Made by a program: the position numbers and the translations under genes. Shown here in pieces: positions 1-8,381 of a stretch of 52,567 bases of DNA. How positions within the stretch are numbered: the first letter of the stretch is position 1; each line of letters begins with the position of its first letter. The stretch is from JBDHUW01 sp964642385. Lineage in GTDB: Bacteria; Patescibacteriota; Gracilibacteria; Absconditabacterales; Absconditicoccaceae. The stretch is from the NCBI GenBank assembly GCA_964642385.1, contig CAZXON010000008.1, forward strand, positions 1 to 52,567. The letters run 5' to 3'. The notes beneath the pieces are model-generated. The model was given only the letters and a program-made list of their open reading frames with translations. It had not been told where the DNA came from and made no database searches.

Positions 1-23
1 GAATAAGTATTATGGTACATAAT

Positions 24-55
24 TCATAATTCATAATTCATAATTCATAATTCAT
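24..55. repeat. Short tandem AT-rich repeat (ATTCATA units)
   Basis: Several consecutive copies of a 7-base unit (CATAATT/ATTCATA) stand directly before the first gene. Similar AATTAATCATT-type runs occur in other intergenic gaps (near 10500, 43140 and 48860). The units are too short and unspaced to be a CRISPR array. Confidence 0.7.
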
Positions 56-1052
56 GCATAAACGTTTATCCCTACAACAACTTCTCGGCATACAGACATC
101 CTTTTTTCAACGCATTCAAAATGTTATGAAATCTGAGAGATGTCCTATGTTTAAACAGCTTCTAAAAACAGTGACGAAAGATGGAAATGAAATATATTAC
201 CTAAGGGAATGAAATGGGTATTTTAGAATTGTAAAAAAAGACGAGGAAAATTACACACTCATTGATGAAGTCGAAAAAATTGAAGTCCCGCTTTGACAAG
301 CAGATATCAATGAAATTCACAACCTATTAAAATGAGACAAGAAAGTTCAAAAAATAATGAAAGACAATAAAAGTATCAGAAATACATTGGAAGAAGAGTT
401 TGCTAAAGAGAATCGAAGAACATTCCTTGAAAAGCCATATATCGTGTATGATATTGAAACCATTTGGACAACGAATGATCTCAAAAGCCATGAATTTACA
501 GTCTGATATATGCTTGATTCAACCACTGGCGCATATAGATACATCTCAAAAGAATGAGCAAAAAAATTTGCGGATTTCCTTCTTGAATACGAATGATGGA
601 TTGTCGGATTTAATCAATTAGGATTTGATAATTTTGTATTAGTCAACAATGTATGATATGGCGAAAAAGAACTCGCAATACTGAACGAAAAAAGCATAGA
701 TATTTTCTATTTCATATGGAATAAACTAAAAAGAAAAATCTGACTTAATAAGTTATCTGAAGCGTTAGTCGGTATAAAAAAAACCCTAAGTGATGGCTTG
801 GAGTGATCAAAATTATATAAAGAATATGTAGCAACTGGTGACGAAAAACTACTTAATACAGTAAAAGGCTACTGCAAAAACGATGTTAAAATGACGCTTC
901 TCGTATTTCTATATCTCTTAAAATATCAAAAACTCCTGCTTGATGGTGCAGAAGTAGAGTTTAATGATGAGGAGTTACAAGAATTCGCACGTGTGATAGA
1001 CTCTGAACTCCTGACAGAAAAAAATAGTCAGCAAACCATCTTTCAAGAATAA
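54..1052 (+). CDS. Stand-alone DEDDy-type 3'-5' exonuclease domain protein
   Basis: This 332-residue protein is read through in-frame TGA (Gly) codons. The C-terminal two thirds is an RNase H-like DnaQ/DEDDy exonuclease. It shows YDIETIW at about residue 133 (DxE, Exo I), GFNQLGFDNFVL (Exo II) and YCKNDVKMT (YxxxD, Exo III). Such domains remove nucleotides from DNA or RNA 3' ends with two metal ions. The first 120 residues are unrecognised and lysine-rich. No polymerase domain follows; the gene stops at TAA. It resembles the exonuclease part of B-family polymerases or the YprB-like ribonuclease H family, and which one cannot be settled here. The ATG at 54 is the furthest upstream; a shorter form from the ATG at 357 is possible. 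The gene converges on the minus-strand block ending at 1075. Confidence 0.75.
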
Positions 1053-1074
1053 CAACAAACAAGTAGAAAAAATT

Positions 1075-1791
1075 TTAGGAGATCGAAGTGCTCTGTCACT
1101 TATGTGATGAAGGATTATATGCTTGGAAAAGAAGAGAAATAATTTCAGAAGTTCACAACCTTTCAGCATTCATACTCAATCACGATAATCATTCTTGTAT
1201 AATAGAACATCTCGTGTCTAATTGACTTTTTGTTTTCAAAAAATTACGATAACGCGCAACAATCTGCTCTGCAGAATCTTTTGGATTTAACGCATTTAAG
1301 AGTTTATCTAACCATGATAGCTTCATACTTTTTTCATCATTCATTGCACCAGCAGTATACAAAGGTACTATAATGTAGAACTCTTTTACATACAGCAATC
1401 ACTGAGAAACATTTATTTGCTCCAAAAAAGAAATATACCCATCTCCTTGTTCTTTTAGTGCATCGTTATCAATCAGTGCAACATTTTTTTGCATGTATTC
1501 AACATATGGAGTCAAATCTAAATAGTTGTTACGGATAAGTATTTGAATAGGAAAATCTAATCCATTTAAAAACCTTTTGTAACGTTCGATAATTGCCTGC
1601 TGTTCATCAGAATTTTTTAGATCAAGATTTACTCCATCAATACGCAAAACACCCCTGAATCCTCAATCTTTTAAGATAATAGTATCTCATCTAATTTCAG
1701 ATATTGGAAGCATTGCCTCTGTATTAAACAGTTCTCCTGGAGAGCTTTTTTTAATTTTGTTTCTTTCAAAGGAAAGCAATGAGAATGCCAT
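1075..1791 (-). CDS. TraC/VirB4 N-terminal-like conjugation protein
   Basis: This 238-residue soluble protein contains several TGA-Gly codons. Its pattern matches the TraC-like domain proteins of CPR genomes, which accompany type IV secretion ATPases. An N-terminal segment ends in GFRGVLRIDGVN, a middle part carries FYIIVPLYTAG, and a C-terminal MNAERLGTSEIISLLFQAYNP-like tail matches the end of that domain. There is no Walker A motif, so the ATPase would be a separate protein outside the window. The start ATG overlaps the stop of the upstream pilin-like gene (TAATG), indicating translational coupling. Under the standard code the gene would be cut into pieces at 1189 and 1399. The family assignment rests on recognised motifs, not on a search. 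Confidence 0.6.
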
Positions 1792-2390
1792 TATATACCC
1801 TTATTGTAAATATAAAATATGAAGTTCACTATATACGCACTGACACCTACCAGTATAAGTCCGATGCTCGCCCACATGACTGTTTTTTTTGCATTTGATA
1901 TTGCTTCCTCAGATTTACTTGAAAGGAATATACTATAAAATGAGTACATAATCAACACAACCGCAATGATTCACAACAAAGAAAGGACATAATTTATAAC
2001 AACCTGTACGTATGCTATAGCTTTTCAATTTTCATTTGAGTAGTTTATATTGAACAAATCAAGATAGTTTTCCAACAAGCTTCATCCTTGATTTGTTTGA
2101 GATAATATATTACCCATATCCGTGGTTGATTTTCATTCTTTGTATCTATAGGGGAAGTCCTTTTCTGATTTAGTAACAGAAGCCAATAATTTCCCAACTG
2201 GTCATGAATCTTTTAATACAACTCATCAGGGAGAATCATCAGCAGAAACAATATTGCTATCTCTTGCAAATACTGAAGAAGCAAGGAATCAAAAACTTAT
2301 TATCGTCATTACAAAACCCCATATTAATCCCAAAAGTATAGAGTGAGAAGTAGATTTTCAGAAGTGGGTTTTCATGTTTTTTGTTTTCAT
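1791..2390 (-). CDS. VirB2/TrbC-like pilin or T4SS membrane subunit
   Basis: This 199-residue protein has an N-terminal signal segment (about residues 17-39, ending SSVFA before RDSN). It continues with a Gly/Ser-rich exported stretch and two C-terminal hydrophobic helices, separated by a short basic loop (SSKSEEAISNAKKT). That two-helix ending is typical of TrbC/VirB2 pilins and the related CPR proteins of about 150-200 residues. Many glycines are encoded by TGA. The stop overlaps the start of the TraC-like gene by one base, so the genes form one transcription unit with the next pilin-like gene upstream. Function as a pilin is inferred from topology and neighbours. Confidence 0.6.
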
Positions 2391-2417
2391 ATAGTACTAT
2401 TTGAAAAAAATAAACTA

Positions 2418-2906
2418 TTACACGACCTTATCAATAACATACAAAACAAAGTTTACAAATAATGCGCTCAATCCAATTCCCAATAACGCAATCATAGCTG
2501 CTCTTGTTTTTTTCGTTCGTTCTTTAAATTTAGTCTCATCTCCGGCGGCGGTTAGCATTTGGAAGCCAGTGTATAAAAGATATATCAACGCAACAGTTCA
2601 AACTATCAAAAGAGTCCAATTTATAATATTTTGAGCATAGGCCAGTGCTGCATCTTGGGCTTGTAAAAAAGTTGTTAATTCCCCTGATTTCATATACAAT
2701 CCATTTACTCTTCCAGCAATTTCAAATGAACCATCTCTTAGTGGATCTTTTACACCTTCTGTTTCAACAATTTTTTGATTATCTTGTGTTAGGATATTAT
2801 AATAATCCGAAGGATAGTTGCTTAATGCATTTGCAGTTCAGGCGACAAGCAAAAAAGACAAACCACACAACACACCCAAAAGAGAAATAATTTTTTTTTG
2901 TTTCAT
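2418..2906 (-). CDS. VirB2/TrbC-like pilin, second copy
   Basis: This 162-residue protein begins with a clear signal peptide (MKQKK, hydrophobic core, cleavage probably after TANA). An exported region follows, then two hydrophobic helices around LLYTGFQMLTAAGDETKFKE and a basic RTKKTR loop. The layout is that of TrbC/VirB2 major pilins. It resembles the neighbouring 199-residue protein and the 113-residue protein at 6644-6985 in the final 60 residues, so the three are probably paralogues. It is the first gene of the minus-strand operon running to 1075 and has a good sigma70-like promoter upstream (3058-3085). Confidence 0.65.
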
Positions 2907-2966
2907 TTCCACAGATTACTTATAAAAGATGCCTCTGAACGAGATTCATTTCTTTGCTCGCAGGAG

Positions 2967-2985
2967 CAGAAAGAAAAGAGACGAA
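2967..2985 (+). repeat. 19-base repeat, copy 1
   Basis: The purine-rich sequence CAGAAAGAAAAGAGACGAA is repeated exactly at 12684-12702. Both copies are intergenic. Copy 1 overlaps a bulged hairpin (TTTCTTTGCTC...GAGCAGAAAGAAA). Confidence 0.5.
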
Positions 2986-3057
2986 GTGAAGAGCATGGGC
3001 CAGATTATAGACACAATTATATGCTGATTTACCTATAATCTAAAAAGTGCTCTTTTT

Positions 3058-3085
3058 ATTATACTCTCTTTTAGAAAAAACGCAA
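3058..3085 (-). promoter_or_regulatory. Sigma70-type promoter for the pilin/TraC operon
   Basis: On the minus strand, TTGCGT (3085-3080), 16 bases and a perfect TATAAT (3063-3058) lie between gltX and the pilin-like gene. They would drive the operon 2906 to 1075. Confidence 0.55.
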
Positions 3086-3113
3086 AAAAGGAGCAACTTT
3101 TTTTATATTCCTT

Positions 3114-4868
3114 TTAGAGTCTCATCAACACTCTCTCCTTGCCCATAACACGCATAGATTCATACAAATCTGGGGTTTTGGTTGAACACAAGAGTTTGAT
3201 ACGCAAATACATAGCTAAATCACCAGTTTTTCATATGTATCCACCTTCTTTAAATTCAGCGTTAGAGGTAGCAAAGCCACTCTCTTTCCCTATTTGTTTC
3301 AGCTGTTCAAACCATTCCTCTTTTGACAATTCAAGATCAAGTTGGTCTTTGTAGCTGGAAAGAAACCTTTCCATACGTTCAAAAGTACAGGATTCTGGCA
3401 AAGGAGGTGAAAATTTGCTGATTTCTAACCATACCTGGTCGTAAAAAGGAAGTAATTGGTCAACAATATCACTCAATTTTTGATACCTTTTGGGGTCAGT
3501 ATCTGTGAGACGCTCTATATTCAAAGCATCAAATGTATATTTTTTTTGCTCTTTCATCAGCTCGGAGAGCTGTTTATCAAAAATTACTTCTCACGAAAAA
3601 ACATGGATCTGTTCTCCATTACCATCACTATCAATTGGGTTATATTTTTTTTCTAAAATATGGCCTATTGTCCCTGCATATTCCTCTGCCCATGCAAGAG
3701 CCATGTCGTAAAACGATTCTTTATCAACCTTTGCAAGCCACTCTTTACTTACGAATAACAATTTTGTCATATCAAACAACGCACCAGAAGCTCCCATGCG
3801 AGGTAGATCAAAAGCATAATCTAGATATGTTTTATCTGTATTGGTCTTTTGCCGGTCTTCAAAAAACGGGTCTATTATATTCATTAAAAATTCTAGAACT
3901 GCTTTTGGCGGTATGCCTTGCTCCAAAAACCACTGTACGTTTGCTTCATGATCATGTCTTTTTGAAAGTTTTCTTTTGTTGTTTGTTGTTGCATCAACCT
4001 TCATCAATGGGGCAATATGTGCATATTGTGGAGGTTGGAAACCAAAGAGTTCAAACAATTGTACATGCAACGGCACAGATGCAAACCACTCATCGCCACG
4101 AATCACGTGTGTTGTTCTCATCAAGTGGTCGTCCACCAGGTGCGCCATATGATACGTTGGCAATCCATCTGTCGATTTTAACAGCACATGATCCAGAAAA
4201 TTTGCTTGTGTCCTCACCTCTCACTTAATCAAATCATTGACAACTATCATATCTTCAGGTGTAGCAGGAGAGTATAATCTAATCACAAATGGCTCTCCAG
4301 CTTCAATCATATCTTTTTGTGCAGCGAAATCTGCATCACGCCATTTTGCATAAGGACCATAAATTCATGGAATTTTTTTGGCTGCCTCTTGCATTGCTCT
4401 CGTATCATCTATTTCCTTTTGACTCATCCAACACGGATATGCTTTCCCTTTTGCAACAAGCTCCTTCACAAATGCTTGATAGATTTCTTTACGATGAGAT
4501 TGTGTGTATGGTCAATAGTTTCATATATCTGCATTATTTTCACCAATAGGTCATTCATCTGGGTGAATACCAAAAACACGCAATCCATCAATCAATTGCT
4601 GGACTGCTCATGGGACCTCACGCTTCTGATCTGTATCTTCTATACGCAAGAAAAAAACACCATTTTTATCTGATTGATGAGCAAATCTTTCAGCAACCAG
4701 CGCATTGTACAATGATCACATATGCAAAAAACCAGTTGGACTAGGAGCAATACGAGTAACAGTAGTTCAGGCTGAACGGATCGGATACTCTTTTTCATAA
4801 TCTTCTACTGTTTTTGTTACATGTGGGAAAAGAAGATTTGCAAGTTCTTGATTTGTTGATTGAGCCAT
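3114..4868 (-). CDS. gltX: Glutamyl-tRNA synthetase
   Basis: This class I aminoacyl-tRNA synthetase charges tRNA-Glu (and possibly tRNA-Gln) with glutamate. The 584-residue reading frame is continuous only with TGA as Gly. The HIGH region is APSPTGFLHMGSLYNAL at about residues 41-57, and the KMSKS-type motif is RKLSKRHD near residue 300. The family signature FFLRIEDTDQKR follows the catalytic start, and a helical anticodon-binding region fills the C-terminal third. At 584 residues it is longer than typical bacterial GluRS (about 470-510). The extra length is partly an N-terminal extension of about 40 residues. The plus-strand frames across this gene (for example 3533-4228) are shadows. A discriminating or non-discriminating role cannot be read from sequence. 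Confidence 0.95.
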
Positions 4869-5009
4869 TTGTATTATATTAAAATATGAATATTGGCATA
4901 CAAAAAGATAGAAAAAAGTTGCTTTTATCCCTCCACTATAATTATTTGCTATTTAAAAACAATTGACTACATATACAGCGTTGTCATTTTATTTTCTCTC
5001 ACTATTTTC

Positions 5010-5897
5010 ATGAAAAAAAATAAAATTATTGTATGATGAATTTTACAAAAATCACGAGTCACACTAAAAAATCGCTTTCGAACGGTTTGTAAACTGTTGA
5101 TCATTACTATCTCTCCTTTGTTTTTGGCTATGGGATTGGTGATACTCCTTCTAAATATTTGATGAGACAGCATGATAGCAACATCTGCTCATGGTGGTGT
5201 CTATTTTTTAAAACCACGGAACAGTATTCTTACATGAGTCGAGTTGATTGCAATGTTAGGAACATTTTATTTTGTATTAGGATTATTAAAAGCGCAGATT
5301 AGACTAATGCGTTGAGAAAAACCCACAGAGAAATCGCTCTTTGCAACATCACGAAAACAGTTTATGCAATACTTGCTAGCGCTTATCTTTTCAATGCTTT
5401 TCGTTTTTGCTCTATTGTTCCTCATCTTTTGATCTATTCGCTTGATTTTATCAGGACATTACGATTCAGAAACGATAAAACGAATTAAATATATTTTTGT
5501 TATCGTCCGGATATTTTTTGTAATCGTTTGTGGAGTATATTTTGGTATCAGATTGCAGTTTTTTAAGTTTTTTATAACAAAAGGAGAAACCGCGATTGAT
5601 GCTTTCAAGAAATCACGAGAGATTACTGACGGATATGAGTGAAAACTATTTTGCCTTATGCTTTCTTATACAGGAATTACCTTGGCTGCATCTTTAGTTT
5701 GGGGACTGCTATTTGTGGCACTTGTGTGAATGCTGAAAACAATAGAGCGAGTGGGGCCTTGGGGATGAATCATCTTTCTTATAACAATTATTCTCCTCGT
5801 TCTTTGATATTTTGCACTTATCATTTTTGCCTATGCGACAAAAGAGCTTTCACTTACACAAGCTTTTTTGGAACTAGACGAACGAGTAGAAAAATAA
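5010..5897 (+). CDS. Polytopic membrane protein, DUF975/GDPD-membrane-domain-like
   Basis: This 295-residue protein has about six hydrophobic segments. It contains a central motif AFKKSREITDGYEGKLF, which resembles the conserved 'sxxLTxGxxWklF' signature of membrane proteins in the DUF975/YciC and glycerophosphodiester phosphodiesterase membrane-domain group. The function of that group is poorly known. Numerous TGA-Gly codons break the frame under the standard code. The ATG at 5010 gives a lysine-rich start (MKKNKIIV). The C-terminus ends in a charged tail. The gene converges on tsaB with only 16 bases between stops. Confidence 0.55.
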
Positions 5898-5913
5898 AAA
5901 TCAGTTTATAAAA

Positions 5914-6642
5914 TTATGATACATTTGCTTCGATCATATAATTTGCACTCAATAATTTTTCCTTTTCTAACCATCAATTTTCACGCAACTTCTGAGCCAC
6001 GGGAGCAATATCACTCTCTGTAAATCTATAAAAAAATGGCTCTATTCATGCTATTTCACAAGTATTTTGTATAACATCTTTTCATTCAGCGACAACCTCA
6101 TCAAAAAAAATTTGCTGATCGTTTTCTCCGTTAGCGTGCTCTTGAACATACCCCACTAATGATATTTGTTCCACGCACTCATGTAACAACTGCGCAAGAG
6201 ATTCTTTTCCATTCCAATGAAAATCAGGATTTTTTATAAGAAATTTATCCACCTTTTCTAAGTCTACTATTCGATAATTCTTTTTTTGACCAATATACAT
6301 AACACATATTTGAGGTATTTTTTTTTGTATATACAAAGCTCGATATCGTTGGAGTTTATTTATATTTAAAAATTCTAGCTGATAAGAATGCAACATCGTA
6401 AAAGCATTTAACGCAAGTGTTCCAATGCGAATATTTGTAAACGATCAAGGTCAATGTAAAACGACTATTTCTGTACGACCCGATAGCGAAGGTTGCGCAG
6501 AGTTAGATTCTATTCACAAACTGCGTGAAAAATTTCAATACAAAAAAGCGGGAAGATTCTTTTCAAGATCACCAAAAGGCAACTCGGTCCTCTCATCCTC
6601 GTGTACAAAAAATATTCTATCTGATGAAATATTTATAAACAT
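5914..6642 (-). CDS. tsaB: tRNA t6A synthesis protein TsaB
   Basis: TsaB is the inactive Kae1-like partner that with TsaD and TsaE transfers threonylcarbamoyl to A37 of ANN-decoding tRNAs. The 242-residue protein shows the family hallmark VVLHGPGSFTNIRIGTLALN at about residues 68-87, in which the usual GPGSFTGLRIG is recognisable. It starts with a short beta strand (MFINISSDRIFF), as expected for the ASKHA fold. The C-terminal half is more divergent. The ATG at 6642 is chosen because it gives the complete N-terminal strand; a start at 6396 would cut off the signature. Its start overlaps the region of the upstream pilin-like stop (6644), suggesting co-transcription. The TsaC-like partner is at 41735-42337. 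Confidence 0.85.
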
Positions 6643-6643
6643 A

Positions 6644-6985
6644 TTATCCTGCTGCTATATACTGTACAAGTCTAATGATTGCATATGCACTCAATACAAG
6701 TATCAATCAAATGAAAGATCGCTTAATTCCATTTTTTCCTTTTGTTGTAGAAGAATCGTCTTTTGCTGTAATAAAAATCCGTCATGAATACAATAAAGCT
6801 ATCATGACAACCGTAGGGATAATAAAAGTTGCAGCCAACATAATATCCTGTGCGATTACAGTTACGGTTGCATCTGCACTAGACTCCTTACCAAGGAGTT
6901 TATTTACATCAAAAGAGCATTGACCATTTGCTAGCTGTTGTCATTTACAATTAATGGCATCGGCAGCATATACGATATTTGTCAT
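6644..6985 (-). CDS. Small two-helix pilin-like membrane protein
   Basis: This 113-residue protein has a short hydrophobic start ending YAADA, a cysteine-containing exported stretch (INCKGQQLANGQCSF) and two hydrophobic helices split by a basic loop (KDDSSTTKGKNGIKRS). The architecture matches the VirB2/TrbC-like proteins at 1791-2906. The reading frame contains TGA codons at Gly positions and closes at TAA one base before the tsaB start. An in-frame TAA lies just upstream of the chosen ATG (6985), so the signal segment is short and the real start could be a non-ATG codon. A TATAAT box lies 30 bases upstream. Confidence 0.55.
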
Positions 6986-7011
6986 AGGAAAAAGGAAAGA
7001 AATAAGATGCG

Positions 7012-7017
7012 ATTATA
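7012..7017 (-). promoter_or_regulatory. Probable -10 box upstream of the pilin-like/tsaB unit
   Basis: A perfect TATAAT reads on the minus strand. The best upstream match, TTGAAA (7043-7038), is 20 bases away, which is long, so only the -10 is called. Confidence 0.4.
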
Positions 7018-7086
7018 ATAGAGGTTTTGTATTGCGTTTTCAAGAGAGATTTGCAATCAAGTTTTTTGTGATTTCAGCTTATTCAA

Positions 7087-7302
7087 CTATCGATTTCATG
7101 TGAAAAGCATATAAAAACCTAGCAAAACCATCACTAAGCCCAAAATAAAGATGAAAATCCTCGTACCTTTCCTTCACAAAATCGATACATAAAACTGAGA
7201 TTTTGGATGTTTAATAAGTGCTTCAGAATCACGAAATGCTTCAATCATAGAATATATTCATCAAACAATACCGACTATCAAAATTAGTATTTTGAAGATC
7301 AT
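7087..7302 (-). CDS. Small two-helix membrane protein, unknown
   Basis: This is a 71-residue protein: a hydrophobic helix (MIFKILILIVGIV), a charged loop (EAFRDSEALIKHPKSQF), then a second hydrophobic helix and a short GNR ending at TAG. Three TGA codons fall at small/turn positions, consistent with Gly. I do not recognise a family. It lies between a pilin-like gene and an unknown coiled-coil gene on the same strand. It could be a cofactor of the appendage genes, but nothing in the sequence proves this. Confidence 0.5.
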
Positions 7303-7392
7303 CACATAATCGCAAATAAATAAATGTAATTAACAAAAAAATATGTTTTAAAGATTACACAGTTTTCTGCAAGGAAAATAATTGTAGGAGTG

Positions 7393-8022
7393 TTATAGAT
7401 ACTCTTTCATCTTTTCATATTCTTTTATTTTAGCTTTTGTATCTTTTGATCATAATTCATAAATTATATTCTGAAAGTGTTGATAGCTATTTAATCTAGC
7501 AGGAAATTCACGCAGGAAAAGAAGCATATCTCGTTTTTGAGTTTCAGAAATATGAGATTTCTCAGAAGCATTAAAAGCATTGTTTTTTATAAATATTAGC
7601 GATTCAGATCTTACTTTTTCTTTTAAATATTTCATATCCCACAATAGATACTGAAGATTGTTTTTCAAAAATTCTAACTGTTTCCTTTTTGTGTTGTTCA
7701 AATGGACGAGCGATGACTCATTTTCAATTCGAGTTTTTTTATAAAAAGAGGTCAAATGTTTTAAATCATCCAATTCATACGCACTTATAAACGAAACCAA
7801 ATCTAAAAAACAGCGATATGTGTCATCAGTTACCTCAGTTTTTTCTAAAATATTTTCAAGTCATGATTTTTGGAAGGCATTTTCTAGATGGAAACACTTT
7901 AATCCGAAATCTTGCAAGTCTTGGTTTATTGATTTTTTCTGCAAAAAAAGCTCTTTTAGCGTATCTGATATAGCATTTTTTCTAGGTTGTTCTCAAACAT
8001 TTTCTTTTGAAAGGATATTCAT
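7393..8022 (-). CDS. Unknown soluble helical protein
   Basis: This 209-residue protein has no signal peptide or membrane segment and is rich in Lys, Glu and Leu with predicted helices throughout. One stretch, KTRIENESSLVHLNNTKRKQ, is heptad-like. No family is recognised. Three TGA-Gly codons interrupt it in the standard code. It has a very good sigma70-type promoter directly upstream (8080-8107), diverging from the thrS leader. Confidence 0.6.
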
Positions 8023-8079
8023 AGTTTTTTAAAAACAAGTAAAATCATAAAGAGTAACTAAAAGTATATTTCTTTGCTT

Positions 8080-8107
8080 ATTATACACCTTTTACACACA
8101 AAGTCAA
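8080..8107 (-). promoter_or_regulatory. Sigma70-type promoter of the 7393-8022 gene
   Basis: Minus strand: TTGACT (8107-8102), 16 bases, TATAAT (8085-8080), 58 bases before the start codon. This is the closest consensus promoter in the window. Confidence 0.6.
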
Positions 8108-8163
8108 TCATGTGGATTTATTCATTTTTATCAATTTTTATAACTTTGAAGAAAAAATAACGC

Positions 8164-8191
8164 TTGCATCTCTTTACAAAAAATATAGTAT
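8164..8191 (+). promoter_or_regulatory. Putative promoter of the thrS leader
   Basis: TTGCAT (8164-8169) is followed by overlapping -10 candidates TATAGT (8184-8189) and TAGTAT (8186-8191). The second gives a 16-base spacer. Transcription would begin about 30 bases before the leader peptide. Confidence 0.4.
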
Positions 8192-8224
8192 TTCGTTTGT
8201 ATTTACTTCGTCGCTATCCAACCA

Positions 8225-8272
8225 ATGCTCCGACAGCATACCGACAAGACGACAACACCGAAAACCCAATAG
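8225..8272 (+). CDS. Threonine-rich leader peptide of thrS
   Basis: A 15-codon reading frame (MLRQHTDKTTTPKTQ, stop TAG) carries five threonine codons, three of them consecutive (ACG ACA ACA). It sits between a promoter-like sequence and a rho-independent terminator that precedes thrS. Its composition and position are those of an attenuation leader peptide such as thrL, though the controlled gene here is a threonyl-tRNA synthetase. No strong Shine-Dalgarno is visible. Confidence 0.55.
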   Translation: MLRQHTDKTTTPKTQ

Positions 8273-8304
8273 CGTGGTAGGATTTGGCATTTTGAAAAGA
8301 CGAT

Positions 8305-8331
8305 CCTCCTGCTAGCTACGGAGGTTTTTTT
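8305..8331 (+). terminator. Leader terminator upstream of thrS
   Basis: CCTCC (8305-8309) and GGAGG (8320-8324) form a hairpin with a 10-base loop, followed by seven T. It ends about 50 bases before the thrS ATG and is not downstream of any other plus-strand gene, which suggests a regulatory terminator. Confidence 0.65.
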
Positions 8332-8381
8332 ATAAAAACACTACTAAACAATCACCATTTTATCAGCTCACAAAAATTCCT

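Larger units (their letters stand above)
8216..8331 (+). promoter_or_regulatory. Candidate thrS transcription attenuator
   Basis: Alternative pairings can be read by eye. Segment A (ATCCAACC, 8216-8223) pairs with segment B (GGTAGGAT, 8276-8283) with one mismatch. Segment B also pairs through AGGAT with ATCCT (8303-8307), which would block the 5' arm of the terminator hairpin CCTCC (8305-8309)/GGAGG (8320-8324) plus T-run. The leader stop codon (8270-8272) abuts segment B. A ribosome finishing the peptide would cover B and allow termination, while one stalled on Thr codons would leave B free to antiterminate. The mechanism is inferred. Confidence 0.55.

Noticed and set aside
24..55. CRISPR-like repeats
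   Set aside because: Units of 7 bases in direct tandem without spacers; no cas genes in the window.
3533..4228. 231-codon plus-strand frame
   Set aside because: It is antisense to conserved gltX, has low-complexity composition and no family features.
8112..8315. 67-codon frame in the thrS leader region
   Set aside because: It overlaps the attenuator and terminator, has no start signal, and the shorter Thr-rich frame in the same region explains the sequence better.
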